A stretch of 64,000 bases of DNA, from positions 674,501-738,500 of the forward strand of contig OW203724.1 of assembly GCA_934045075.1 (NCBI GenBank), in the 5' to 3' direction. The translations under genes and the position numbers were made by a program. Origin of the DNA: Yponomeuta sedellus. Lineage: Eukaryota > Arthropoda > Insecta > Lepidoptera > Yponomeutidae. A model generated the notes under the pieces. The model was not told where the DNA came from. It did not search any database and saw only the letters and a list, made by a program, of their open reading frames with translations. Positions 35,296 through 47,626 of this stretch are shown one piece after another. The number at the start of each line of letters is the position of its first letter. Positions within the stretch are counted from its first letter, which is position 1.

Positions 35296-36513
35296 CTAGG
35301 GGGCGAGCCCCCTGCGCGCTTACGCGCGCCAACCCCCAGCCGCTCCGAGCTGCGCTCTCCGCGGCGCTCGGCCTAGGGCCTCGCTAGACACTTATCGTAG
35401 TGAATTGTTGCATGGGAACATGTGTCGTCTCGGCCTTCGGCCTCGGCCTGGACGGAGCTCGGCCTTCGGCCTCGCCGCGGCGGGGTTCCTCGTGCCCGCT
35501 CCGCGGAGCTCGGCCTCCGGCCTCGCAAGTTTGTCCCTCTTTGCTCTTGCGCTGGTACTTATGCACCGTAAATTGAACGGTCTAGGCCTTCGGCCTCGGC
35601 CTGGACGGAGCTCGGCCTTCGGCCTCGCCGCGGCGGGGTTCCTCGTGCCCGCTTCGCGGAGCTCGGCCTCCGGCCTCGCAAGTTTGTCCCATTTTGCTTT
35701 TGCGCTGGTACTTGTGCGCCGTAACCTGAATGGTCTCGGCCTTCGGCCTCGGCCTAAACGGAGCTCGGCCTTCGGCCTCGCCGCGGCGGAGTTCCTCGTG
35801 CCCGCTCCGCGGAGCTCGGCCTCCGGCCTCGCAAGTTTGTCCCTTTTTGCTTTTGCGCTGGTACTTGTGCGCTATAACTTGAATCGTCTCGGCCTTCGGC
35901 CTCGGCCTAAACGGAGCTCGGCCTTCGGCCTCGCCGCGGCAGAACTTTTTGTGCCCGCTTCGCGGAGCTCGGCCTCCGGCCTCGCAAGTTTGTCCCATTT
36001 CTCTGTTGAAAAGTCAATTTTAGTACTAAATCTCCATACAAAAATTTGTCATTTTCAATCATCAATATCTCGGCCGCCATCTTAAAATTCCAAGATGTCG
36101 GATTTTTCTCATATACCTGGGTCCTTTGGCAACGCGATGCCGTTTACGGCATATCTCCAGCATATGCCCAGTTGGCTGCCGACTTTTTGGCGCAAAGGTC
36201 GATTTTTCGGTCGGCTATATCTGCGCCGCCATTTTGAATTTCGAACAACCAAATTTTTTTTTTTCAATCGGATCACTATATCACCATTCTATCAAAATTT
36301 CATCCAAATCGGCCGGTAAACTACAGAGTTAGCACCTTCGAGTAGTGGAACGCGTTCGAAATTCAAAAATCGGCTTCATAGGATGGCTGTAATTCATACA
36401 TTTTCTACAACTTTCTCATACATCATTTTCGTCCAAATCTTACCGTTTCCGAGAAAACGTATGGATGAATAGATCAGTGAGTATACCGGATTGTAGCTTT
36501 ATATATATATAAT
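35296..36513. repeat. Satellite module A14 (four monomers, alpha2)
   Basis: Same as A13 by eye. Confidence 0.9.
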
Positions 36514-37659
36514 ATGACTCGGGTCGTTCACCCGGTAGGTATTTGCGGCAGGCAGTACTTGCGGAGGGCTTCTATAGGAAATCGATTTTCAGTACAAAAT
36601 GTTCATACAAAGTTGGCCTTCATCAATCGTCAATAACTCGGCCGGCAATTAGAAATTTCAAAATGTTTGATTTTTCTCAGGGACCTGAATATCTACGTGA
36701 CACGATGCCATTCACAGACGAGCAATTTTTTTGGCCTTTGGCCTCCACCTGTGGTACTAAAAAAATGCATTTTTGTATGAAAAATCCTATTTCGGGTGTT
36801 TTTTTTCTATTAAAGTGCGTGATTTTCAAACTTTAATGAGTCGATGGCCAACTGGAATGCCACAGCACCTCGGCACTAAGTAGCCGCTCCCAGCCGAGTA
36901 GTAGTTTCGGCCTTTGGCCTCCGTCGGTGGTACTAAAGAAATGCATTTTTGTATGAAAAGTCCTATTTTGGGTGAAAATTTTCTATTAAAGTGGGTGATT
37001 TTCAAACTTTAATGGGTCGATGGCCCACTTGAATGCTGCAGTACCTCGGCGTGGTGACGCCATTCCCAGCCAAGTACTCATTTCGGCGCTTAGCCTCCGT
37101 CGATAGTACAAAAAAATTACGATTTTCTACGAAAAAGATGATTTTCAGTACAAATTTTTTGTAGAAATTCTCCATAGTAAATTTGACACCTTTGAAAGCC
37201 AATATCTCAGCCGCCATCTTGAAATGTCAGAATGTCGGATTTTTCTCATATACCTGGGTCCTTTGACGACACGATGCCGTTTACCGCTGGTCCCTGGCAT
37301 GCGCCCAGTTGGCTGCCGACTTTTTTGCGTAGAGGTCGAAAAAAGGCCGATTTTCGGAGGGCTATAGCTCCGGTGGTATTTTGAATTTGGAACGACCGTC
37401 GGCGGAACCGAAAATGGCGTGTCGAAGAAAAGGCCGGGTGAAAATTTCATCCAAATCGGTCGGTAAACGACAGAGTTAGCACCCTCGCGTAGTGGAACGC
37501 GTTCGAAATTCAAAAATCGGCTTCATAGGATGGCTGTAATTCATACATTTCCTACAACTTTCTCATACATCATTTTCGTCCAAATCTTACCGTTTCGGAG
37601 AAAACGTATGGATGAATAGATCAGTGAGTATATCGCATTGTAGCTTTATATATATATAA
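36514..37659. repeat. Satellite module B12 (two monomers)
   Basis: Same as B11 by eye. Third dimer copy. Confidence 0.9.
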
Positions 37660-38875
37660 CTAGGGGGCGAGCCCCCTGCGCGCTTACGCGCGCCAACCCC
37701 CAGCCGCTCCGAGCTGCGCTCTCCGCGGCGCTCGGCCTAGGGCCTCGCTAGACACTTATCGTAGTGAATTGTTGCATGGGAACATGTGTCGTCTCGGCCT
37801 TCGGCCTCGGCCTGGACGGAGCTCGGCCTTCGGCCTCGCCGCGGCGGGGTTCCTCGTGCCCGCTCCGCGGAGCTCGGCCTCCGGCCTCGCAAGTTTGTCC
37901 CTCTTTGCTCTTGCGCTGGTACTTATGCACCGTAAATTGAACGGTCTAGGCCTTCGGCCTCGGCCTGGACGGAGCTCGGCCTTCGGCCTCGCCGCGGCGG
38001 GGTTCCTCGTGCCCGCTTCGCGGAGCTCGGCCTCCGGCCTCGCAAGTTTGTCCCATTTTGCTTTTGCGCTGGTACTTGTGCGCCGTAACCTGAATGGTCT
38101 CGGCCTTCGGCCTCGGCCTAAACGGAGCTCGGCCTTCGGCCTCGCCGCGGCGGAGTTCCTCGTGCCCGCTCCGCGGAGCTCGGCCTCCGGCCTCGCAAGT
38201 TTGTCCCTTTTTGCTTTTGCGCTGGTACTTGTGCGCTATAACTTGAATCGTCTCGGCCTTCGGCCTCGGCCTAAACGGAGCTCGGCCTTCGGCCTCGCCG
38301 CGGCAGAACTTTTTGTGCCCGCTTCGCGGAGCTCGGCCTCCGGCCTCGCAAGTTTGTCCCATTTCTCTGTTGAAAAGTCAATTTTAGTACTAAATCTCCA
38401 TACAAAAATTTGTCATTTTCAATCATCAATATCTCGGCCGCCATCTTAAAATTCCAAGATGTCGGATTTTTCTCATATACCTGGGTCCTTTGGCAACGCG
38501 ATGCCGTTTACGGCATATCTCCAGCATATGCCCAGTTGGCTGCCGACTTTTTGGCGCAAAGGTCGATTTTTCGGTCGGCTATATCTGCGCCGCCATTTTG
38601 AATTTCGAACAACCAAATTTTTTTTTTTCAATCGGATCACTATATCACCATTCTATCAAAATTTCATCCAAATCGGCCGGTAAACTACAGAGTTAGCACC
38701 TTCGAGTAGTGGAACGCGTTCGAAATTCAAAAATCGGCTTCATAGGATGGCTGTAATTCATACATTTTCTACAACTTTCTCATACATCATTTTCGTCCAA
38801 ATCTTACCGTTTCCGAGAAAACGTATGGATGAATAGATCAGTGAGTATACCGGATTGTAGCTTTATATATATATA
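37660..38875. repeat. Satellite module A15 (four monomers, alpha2)
   Basis: Same as A13 and A14 apart from a two-base shorter right junction. Ends the three-copy run of 2364-bp dimers. Confidence 0.9.
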
Positions 38876-40368
38876 ATGACTCGGGTCGTTCACCCGGTAG
38901 GTATTTGCGGCAGGCAGTACTTGCGGAGGGCTTCTATAGGAAATCGATTTTCAGTACAAAATGTTCATACAAAGTTGGCCTTGATCAATCGTGAATAACT
39001 CGGCCGGCAATTATAAATTTCAAAATGTTTGATTTTTCTCAGGGACCTGAATATCTACGTGACACGATGCCATTCACAGACGAGCAATTTTTTTGGCCTT
39101 TGGCCTCCACCTGTGGTACTAAAGAAACGCATTTTTGTATGAAAATAACTATTTCGGGTGAAATTTTTCTATTATAGTGCGTGATTTTCAAACTTTAATG
39201 AGTCGATGGCCAACTGGAATGCTACAGCACCTCGGCACTGAGTAGCCGCTCCCAGCCGAGTAGTAGTTTCGGCCTTTGGCCTTTGTCGGTGGTACTAAAG
39301 AAACGCATTTTTGTATGAAAATAACTATTTCGGGTGAAATTTTTCTATTATAGTGCGTGATTTTCAAACTTTAATGAGTCGATGGCCTACTGGAATGCCA
39401 CAGCACCTCGGCACTAAGTAGCCGCTCCCAGCCGAGTAGTAGTTTCGGCCTTTGGCCTCCGTCGGTGGTACTAAAGAAATGCATTTTTGTATGAAAATAA
39501 CTATTTCGGGTGAAATTTTTCTATTATAGTGCGTGATTTTCAAACTTTAATGAGTCGATGGCCAACTGGAATGCTACAGCACCTCGGCACTGAGTAGCCG
39601 CTCCCAGCCGAGTAGTAGTTTCGGCCTTTGGCCTTTGTCGGTGGTACTAAAGAAACGCATTTTTGTATGAAAATAACTATTTCGGGTGAAATTTTTCTAT
39701 TATAGTGCGTGATTTTCAAACTTTAATGGGTCGATGGCCAACTGGAATGCCACAGCACCTCGGCGTGGTGACGCCATTCTCAGCCAAGTACTCATTTTGG
39801 CGCTTAGCCTCTATCGATGGTACAAAAAAATTAAGATTTTCTACGAAAAAGATGATTTTCAGTACAAATTTTTTGTAGAAATTCTCCATAGTAAATTTGA
39901 CACCTTTGAAAGCCAATATCTCGGCCGCCATCTTGAAATGTCAGAATGTCGGATTTTTCTCATATACCTGGGTCCTTTGACGACACGATGCCGTTTACGG
40001 CTGGTCCCTGGCATGCGCCCAGTTGGCTGCCGACTTTTTTGCGTAGAGGTCGAAAAAAGGCCGATTTTCGGAGGGCTATAGCTCCGGTGGTATTTTGAAT
40101 TTGGAACGGCCGTCGGCGGAACCGAAAATGGCGTGTCGAAGAAAAGGCCGGGTGAAAATTTCATCCAAATCGGTCGGTAAACGACAGAGTTAGCACCCTC
40201 GCGTAGTGGAACGCGTTCGAAATTCAAAAATCGGCTCCATAGGATGGCCGTATATCGTACATTCCCTACAACTTTGTCATACATCATTTTCGTCCAACTC
40301 GTGCCATTTCCGAGAAAACGTATTATGTTAGATCAGTGAGTATACCGGATTGCAGCTTTATATATATA
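38876..40368. repeat. Satellite module B13 (four monomers)
   Basis: Four monomers alternating CCTTTGTCGG and CCTCCGTCGG. Private changes CAATCGTGAATAAC and GATGGCCTACTGG. Resembles B16. Confidence 0.9.
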
Positions 40369-41584
40369 CTAGGGGGCGAGCCCCCTGCGCGCTTACGCGC
40401 GCCAACCCCCAGCCGCTCCGAGCTGCGCTCTCCGCGGCGCTCGGCCTAGGGCCTCGCTAGACACTTATCGTAGTGAATTGTTGCATGGGAACATGTGTCG
40501 TCTCGGCCTTCGGCCTCGGCCTGGACGGAGCTCGGCCTTCGGCCTCGCCGCGGCGGGGTTCCTCGTGCCCGCTCCGCGTAGCTCGGCCTCCGGCCTCGCA
40601 AGTTTGTCCCTTTTTGCTCTTGCGCTGGTACTTATGCACCGTAAATTGAACGGTCTAGGCCTTCGGCCTCGGCCTGGACGGAGCTCGGCCTTCGGCCTCG
40701 CCGCGGCGGGGTTCCTCGTGCCCGCTTCGCGGAGCTCGGCCTCCGGCCTCGCAAGTTTGTCCCATTTTGCTTTTGCGCTGGTACTTGTGCGCCGTAACCT
40801 GAATGGTCTCGGCCTTCGGCCTCGGCCTAAACGGAGCTCGGCCTTCGGCCTCGCCGCGGCGGAGTTCCTCGTGCCCGCTCCGCGGAGCTCGGCCTCCGGC
40901 CTCGCAAGTTTGTCCCTTTTTGCTTTTGCGCTGGTACTTGTGCGCTATAACTTGAATCGTCTCGGCCTTCGGCCTCGGCCTAAACGGAGCTCGGCCTTCG
41001 GCCTCGCCGCGGCAGAACTTTTTGTGCCCGCTTCGCGGAGCTCGGCCTCCGGCCTCGCAAGTTTGTCCCATTTCTCTGTTGAAAAGTCAATTTTAGTACT
41101 AAATCTCCATACAAAAATTTGTCATTTTCAATCATCAATATCTCGGCCGCCATCTTGAAATTCCGAGATGTCGGATTTTTCTCATATACCTGGGTCCTTT
41201 GGCAACGCGATGCCGCTTACGGCATATCTCAAGCATATGCCCAGTTGGCTGCCGACTTTTTTGCGCAAAGGTCGATTTTTGGGTCGGCTATATCTGCGCC
41301 GCCATTTTGAATTTCGAACAACCAAAATTTTTTTTTTCAATCGGATTACTAAATCACCATTCTATCAAATTTTCATCCAAATCGGTCGGTAAACGCCAGA
41401 GTTAGCACCCTCGCGTAGTGGAACGTGTTCGAAATTCAAAAATCGGCTTCATAGGATGGCTGTAATTCATACATTTCCTACAACTTTCTCATACATCATT
41501 TTCGTCCAAATCTTACCGTTTCCGAGAAAACGTATGGATGAATAGATCAGTGAGTATACCGGATTGTAGCTTTATATATATATA
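40369..41584. repeat. Satellite module A16 (alpha2 left half, divergent right half)
   Basis: The left part is ordinary alpha2 with one private CCGCGTAGCTCGG. The right half (41150-41450) differs from all other A modules: TTCCGAGATGTCGG, CTCAAGCATATGCC, GGGTCGGCTATATC, then CGGTCGGTAAACG and GCACCCTCGCG, which are otherwise typical of B modules. Confidence 0.9.
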
Positions 41585-44138
41585 ATGACTCGGGTCGTTC
41601 ACCCGGTAGGTATTTGCGGCAGGCAGTACTTGCGGAGGGCTTCTATAGGAAATCGATTTTCAGTACAAAATGTTCATACAAAGTTGGCCTTGATCAATCG
41701 TCAATAACTCGGCCGGCAATTAGAAATTTCAAAATGTTTGATTTTTCTCAGGGACCTGAATATCTACGTGACACGATGCCATTCACAGATGAGCAATTTT
41801 TTTGGCCTTTGGCCTCCACCGGTGGTACTAAAAAAATGCATTTTTGTATGAAAAGTCCTATTTTGGGTGAAAAATTTCTATTAAAGTGGGTGATTTTCAA
41901 ACTTTGATGAGTCGATGGCCAACTGGAATGCCACAGCACCTCGGCACTGAGTAGCCGCTCCCAGCCGAGTAGTAGTTTCGGCCTTTGGCCTCCGTCGGTG
42001 GTACTAAAGAAATGCATTTTTGTATGAAAATAACTATTTCGGGTGAATTTTTTCTATTAAAGTGGGTGATTTTCAAACTTTAATGGGTCGATGGCCAACT
42101 GGAATGCTACAGCACCTCGGCACTGAGTAGCCGCTCCCAGCCGAGTAGTAGTTTCGGCCTTTGGCCTCCGTCGGTGGTACTAAAGAAATGCATTTTTGTA
42201 TGAAAATAACTATTTCGGGTGAATTTTTTCTATTAAAGTGGGTGATTTTCAAACTTTAATGGGTCGATGGCCAACTGGAATGCTACAGCACCTCGGCACT
42301 GAGTAGCCGCTCCCAGCCGAGTAGTAGTTTCGGCCTTTGGCCTCCGTCGGTGGTACTAAAGAAACGCATTTTTGTATGAAAATAACTATTTCGGGTGAAA
42401 TTTTTCTATTATAGTGCGTGATTTTCAAACTTTAATGAGTCGATGGCCAACTGGAATGCCACAGCACCTCGGCACTGAGTAGCCGCTCCCAGCCGAGTAG
42501 TAGTTTCGGCCTTTGGCCTCCGTCGGTGGTACTAAAGAAATGCATTTTTGTATGAAAATAACTATTTCGGGTGAATTTTTTCTATTAAAGTGGGTGATTT
42601 TCAAACTTTAATGGGTCGATGGCCAACTGGAATGCTACAGCACCTCGGCACTGAGTAGCCGCTCCCAGCCGAGTAGTAGTTTCGGCCTTTGGCCTCCGTC
42701 GGTGGTACTAAAGAAATGCATTTTTGTATGAAAATAACTATTTCGGGTGAATTTTTTCTATTAAAGTGGGTGATTTTCAAACTTTAATGGGTCGATGGCC
42801 AACTGGAATGCTACAGCACCTCGGCACTGAGTAGCCGCTCCCAGCCGAGTAGTAGTTTCGGCCTTTGGCCTCCGTCGGTGGTACTAAAGAAACGCATTTT
42901 TGTATGAAAATAACTATTTCGGGTGAAATTTTTCTATTATAGTGCGTGATTTTCAAACTTTAATGAGTCGATGGCCAACTGGAATGCCACAGCACCTCGG
43001 CACTGAGTAGCCGCTCCCAGCCGAGTAGTAGTTTCGGCCTTTGGCCTCCGTCGGTGGTACTAAAGAAATGCATTTTTGTATGAAAATAACTATTTCGGGT
43101 GAATTTTTTCTATTAAAGTGGGTGATTTTCAAACTTTAATGGGTCGATGGCCAACTGGAATGCTACAGCACCTCGGCACTGAGTAGCCGCTCCCAGCCGA
43201 GTAGTAGTTTCGGCCTTTGGCCTCCGTCGGTGGTACTAAAGAAATGCATTTTTGTATGAAAATAACTATTTCGGGTGAATTTTTTCTATTAAAGTGGGTG
43301 ATTTTCAAACTTTAATGGGTCGATGGCCAACTGGAATGCTACAGCACCTCGGCACTGAGTAGCCGCTCCCAGCCGAGTAGTAGTTTCGGCCTTTGGCCTC
43401 CGTCGGTGGTACTAAAGAAACGCATTTTTGTATGAAAATAACTATTTCGGGTGAAATTTTTCTATTATAGTGCGTGATTTTCAAACTTTAATGAGTCGAT
43501 GGCCAACTGGAATGCCACAGCACCTCGGCGTGGTGACGCCATTCTCAGCCAAGTACTCATTTTGGCGCTTAGCCTCTGTCGATGGTACAAAAAAATTAAG
43601 ATTTTCTACGAAAAAGATGATTTTCAGTACAAATTTTTTGTAGAAATTCTCCATAGTAAATTTGACACCTTTGAAAGCCAATATCTCAGCCGCCATCTTG
43701 AAATGTCAGAATGTCGGATTTTTCTCATATACCTGGGTCCTTTGACGACACGATGCCGTTTACGGCTGGTCCCTGGCATGCGCCCAGTTGGCTGCCGACT
43801 TTTTTGCGTAGAGGTCGAAAAAAGGCCGATTTTCGGAGGGCTATATCTCCGGTGGTATTTTGAATTTGGAACGACCGTCGGCGGAACCGAAAATGGCGTG
43901 TCGAAGAAAAGGCCGGGTGAAAATTTCATCCAAATCGGTCGGTAAACGACAGAGTTAGCACCCTCGCGTAGTGGAACGCGTTCGAAATTCAAAAATCGGC
44001 TCCATAGGATGGCTGTATATCGTACATTCCCTACAACTTTCTCATACATCATTTTCGTCCAACTCTTGCCATTTCCGAGAAAACGTATGGATGTTAGATC
44101 AGTGAGTATATCGCATTGTAGCTTTATATATATATAAT
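41585..44138. repeat. Satellite module B14 (ten monomers, trimeric HOR)
   Basis: Longest B module. Its 176-bp monomers are organised in threes: GAAACGCATTTTTG recurs at 42361, 42889 and 43417, a 528-bp period. Two monomers with GAATTTTTTCTATTAAAG alternate with one with AAATTTTTCTATTATAG. Confidence 0.9.
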
Positions 44139-45458
44139 ATGACTCGGGTCGTTCACCCGGTAGGTATTTGCGGCAGGCAGTACTTGCGGAGGGCTTCTAT
44201 AGGAAATCGATTTTCAGTACAAAATGTTCATACAAAGTTGGCCTTCATCAATCGTCAATAACTCGGCCGGCAATTAGAAATTTCAAAATGTTTGATTTTT
44301 CTCAGGGACCTGAATATCTACGTGACACGATGCCATTCACAGACGAGCAATTTTTTTGGCCTTTGGCCTCCACCTGTGGTACTAAAAAAATGCATTTTTG
44401 TATGAAAAATCCTATTTCGGGTGTTTTTTTTCTATTAAAGTGCGTGATTTTCAAACTTTAATGAGTCGATGGCCAACTGGAATGCCACAGCACCTCGGCA
44501 CTAAGTAGCCGCTCCCAGCCGAGTAGTAGTTTCGGCCTTTGGCCTCCGTCGGTGGTACTAAAGAAATGCATTTTTGTATGAAAATAACTATTTCGGGTGA
44601 AATTTTTCTATTATAGTGCGTGATTTTCAAACTTTAATGAGTCGATGGCCAACTGGAATGCTACAGCACCTCGGCACTGAGTAGCCGCTCCCAGCCGAGT
44701 AGTAGTTTCGGCCTTTGGCCTTTGTCGGTGGTACTAAAGAAACGCATTTTTGTATGAAAATAACTATTTCGGGTGAAATTTTTCTATTATAGTGCGTGAT
44801 TTTCAAACTTTAATGGGTCGATGGCCAACTGGAATGCCACAGCACCTCGGCGTGGTGACGCCATTCTCAGCCAAGTACTCATTTTGGCGCTTAGCCTCTA
44901 TCGATGGTACAAAAAAATTAAGATTTTCTACGAAAAAGATGATTTTCAGTACAAATTTTTTGTAGAAATTCTCCATAGTAAATTTGACACCTTTGAAAGC
45001 CAATATCTCGGCCGCCATCTTGAAATGTCAGAATGTCGGATTTTTCTCATATACCTGGGTCCTTTGACGACACGATGCCGTTTACGGCTGGTCCCTGGCA
45101 TGCGCCCAGTTGGCTGCCGACTTTTTTGCGTAGAGGTCGAAAAAAGGCCGATTTTCGGAGGGCTATAGCTCCGGTGGTATTTTGAATTTGGAACGGCCGT
45201 CGGCGGAACCGAAAATGGCGTGTCGAAGAAAAGGCCGGGTGAAAATTTCATCCAAATCGGTCGGTAAACGACAGAGTTAGCACCCTCGCGTAGTGGAACG
45301 CGTTCGAAATTCAAAAATCGGCTCCATAGGATGGCCGTATATCGTACATTCCCTACAACTTTGTCATACATCATTTTCGTCCAACTCGTGCCATTTCCGA
45401 GAAAACGTATTATGTTAGATCAGTGAGTATACCGGATTGCAGCTTTATATATATATAA
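44139..45458. repeat. Satellite module B15 (three monomers)
   Basis: B1-type module with a second-type tail. It closely matches B1 and B8, which lie 39 kb and 17 kb away. Confidence 0.9.
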
Positions 45459-46522
45459 CTAGGGGGCGAGCCCCCTGCGCGCTTACGCGCGCCAACCCCC
45501 AGCCGCTCCGAGCTCCGCTCTCCGCGGCGCTCGGCCTAGGGCCTCGCTAGACACTTATTGTAGTGAATTGTTGCATGGGAACATGTATGGTCTCGGCCTT
45601 CGGCCTCGGCCTGGACGGAGCTCGGCCTTCGGCCTCGCCGCGGCGGGGTTCCTCGTGCCCGCTCCGCGGAGCTCGGCCTCCGGCCTCGCAAGTTTGTCCC
45701 TTTTTGCTCTTGCGCTGGTACTTATGCACCGTAAATTGAACGGTCTAGGCCTTCGGCCTCGGCCTGGACGGAGCTCGGCCTTCGGCCTCGCCGCGGCGGG
45801 GTTCCTCGTGCCCGCTTCGCGGAGCTCGGCCTCCGGCCTCGCAAGTTTGTCCCATTTTGCTTTTGCGCTGGTACTTGTGCGCCGTAACCTGAATCGTCTC
45901 GGCCTTCGGCCTCGGCCTAAACGGAGCTCGGCCTTCGGCCTCGCCGCGGCAGAACTTTTTGTGCCCGCTTCGCGGAGCTCGGCCTCCGGCCTCGCAAGTT
46001 TGTCCCATTTCTCTGTTGAAAAGTCAATTTTAGTACTAAATCTCCATACAAAAATTTGTCATTTTCAATCATCAATATCTCGGCCGCCATCTTAAAATTC
46101 CAAGATGTCGGATTTTTCTCATATACCTGGGTCCTTTGGCAACGCGATGCCGTTTACGGCATATCTCCAGCATATGCCCAGTTGGCTGCCGACTTTTTGG
46201 CGCAAAGGTCGATTTTTCGGTCGGCTATATCTGCGCCGCCATTTTGAATTTCGAACAACCAAATTTTTTTTTTTCAATCGGATCACTATATCACCATTCT
46301 ATCAAAATTTCATCCAAATCGGCCGGTAAACTACAGAGTTAGCACCTTCGAGTAGTGGAACGCGTTCGAAATTCAAAAATCGGCTTCATAGGATGGCTGT
46401 AATTCATACATTTTCTACAACTTTCTCATACATCATTTTCGTCCAAATCTTACCGTTTCCGAGAAAACGTATGGATGAATAGATCAGTGAGTATACCGGA
46501 TTGTAGCTTTATATATATATAA
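45459..46522. repeat. Satellite module A17 (three monomers, recombinant)
   Basis: The left end matches alpha3 and A2 (GAGCTCCGCTC, ACATGTATGGTCTCGG). From monomer two on it matches alpha4 (GTCTAGGCC, no one-base deletion). It appears to be a crossover product between subtypes. Confidence 0.85.
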
Positions 46523-47626
46523 CTAGGGGGCGAGCCCCCTGCGCGCTTACGCGCGCCAACCCCCAGCCGCTCCGAGCTCCGCTCTCCGCGGCGCTCGGCC
46601 TAGGGCCTCGCTAGACACTTATTGTAGTGAATTGTTGCATGGGAACATGTATGGTCTCGGCCTTCGGCCTCGGCCTGGACGGAGCTCGGCCTTCGGCCTC
46701 GCCGCGGCGGGGTTCCTCGTGCCCGCTCCGCGGAGCTCGGCCTCCGGCCTCGCAAGTTTGTCCCTCTTTGCTCTTGCGCTGGTACTTATGCACCGTAAAT
46801 TGAACGGTCTCGGCCTTCGGCCTCGGCCTGGACGGAGCTCGGCCTTCGGCCTCGCCGCGGCGGGGTTCCTCGTGCCCGCTTCGCGGAGCTCGGCCTCCGG
46901 CCTCGCAAGTTTGTCCCATTTTACTTTTCGCTGGTACTTGTGCGCCGTAACCTGAATGGTCTCGGCCTTCGGCCTCGGCCTAAACGGAGCTCGGCCTTCG
47001 GCCTCGCCGCGGCAGAACTTTTTGTGCCCGCTTCGCGGAGCTCAGCCTCCGGCCTCGCAAGTTTGTCCCATTTCTCTGTTGAAAAGTCAATTTTAGTACT
47101 AAATCTCCATACAAAAATTTGTCATTTTCAATCATCAATATCTCGGCCGCCATCTTGAAATTCCAAGATGTCGGATTTTTCTCATATACCTGGGTCCTTT
47201 GGCAACGCGATGCCGCTTACGGCATATCTCCAGCATATGCCCAGTTGGCTGCCGACTTTTTTGCGCAAAGGTCGATTTTTCGGTCGGCTATATCTGCGCC
47301 GCCATTTTGAATTTCGAACAACCAAAATTTTTTTTTTCAATCGGATTACTATATCACCATTCTATCAAAATTTCATCCAAATCGGCCTGTAAACGACAGA
47401 GTTAGCACCTTCGCGTAGTGGAACGCGTTCGAAATTCAAAAATCGGCTTCATAGGATGGCTGTAATTCATACATTTCCTACAACTTTCTCATACATCATT
47501 TTCGTCCAAATCTTACCGTTTCCGAGAAAACGTATGGATGAATAGATCAGTGAGTATACCGGATTGTAGCTTTATATATATATAATATAATATATATATA
47601 ATATAATAATATAATATAATAATATA
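46523..47626. repeat. Satellite module A18 (three monomers, alpha3) with expanded AT junction
   Basis: Alpha3 module. The usual ~15-bp TA junction is expanded to about 50 bp of TA and TAA repeats (47576-47626). Confidence 0.9.
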
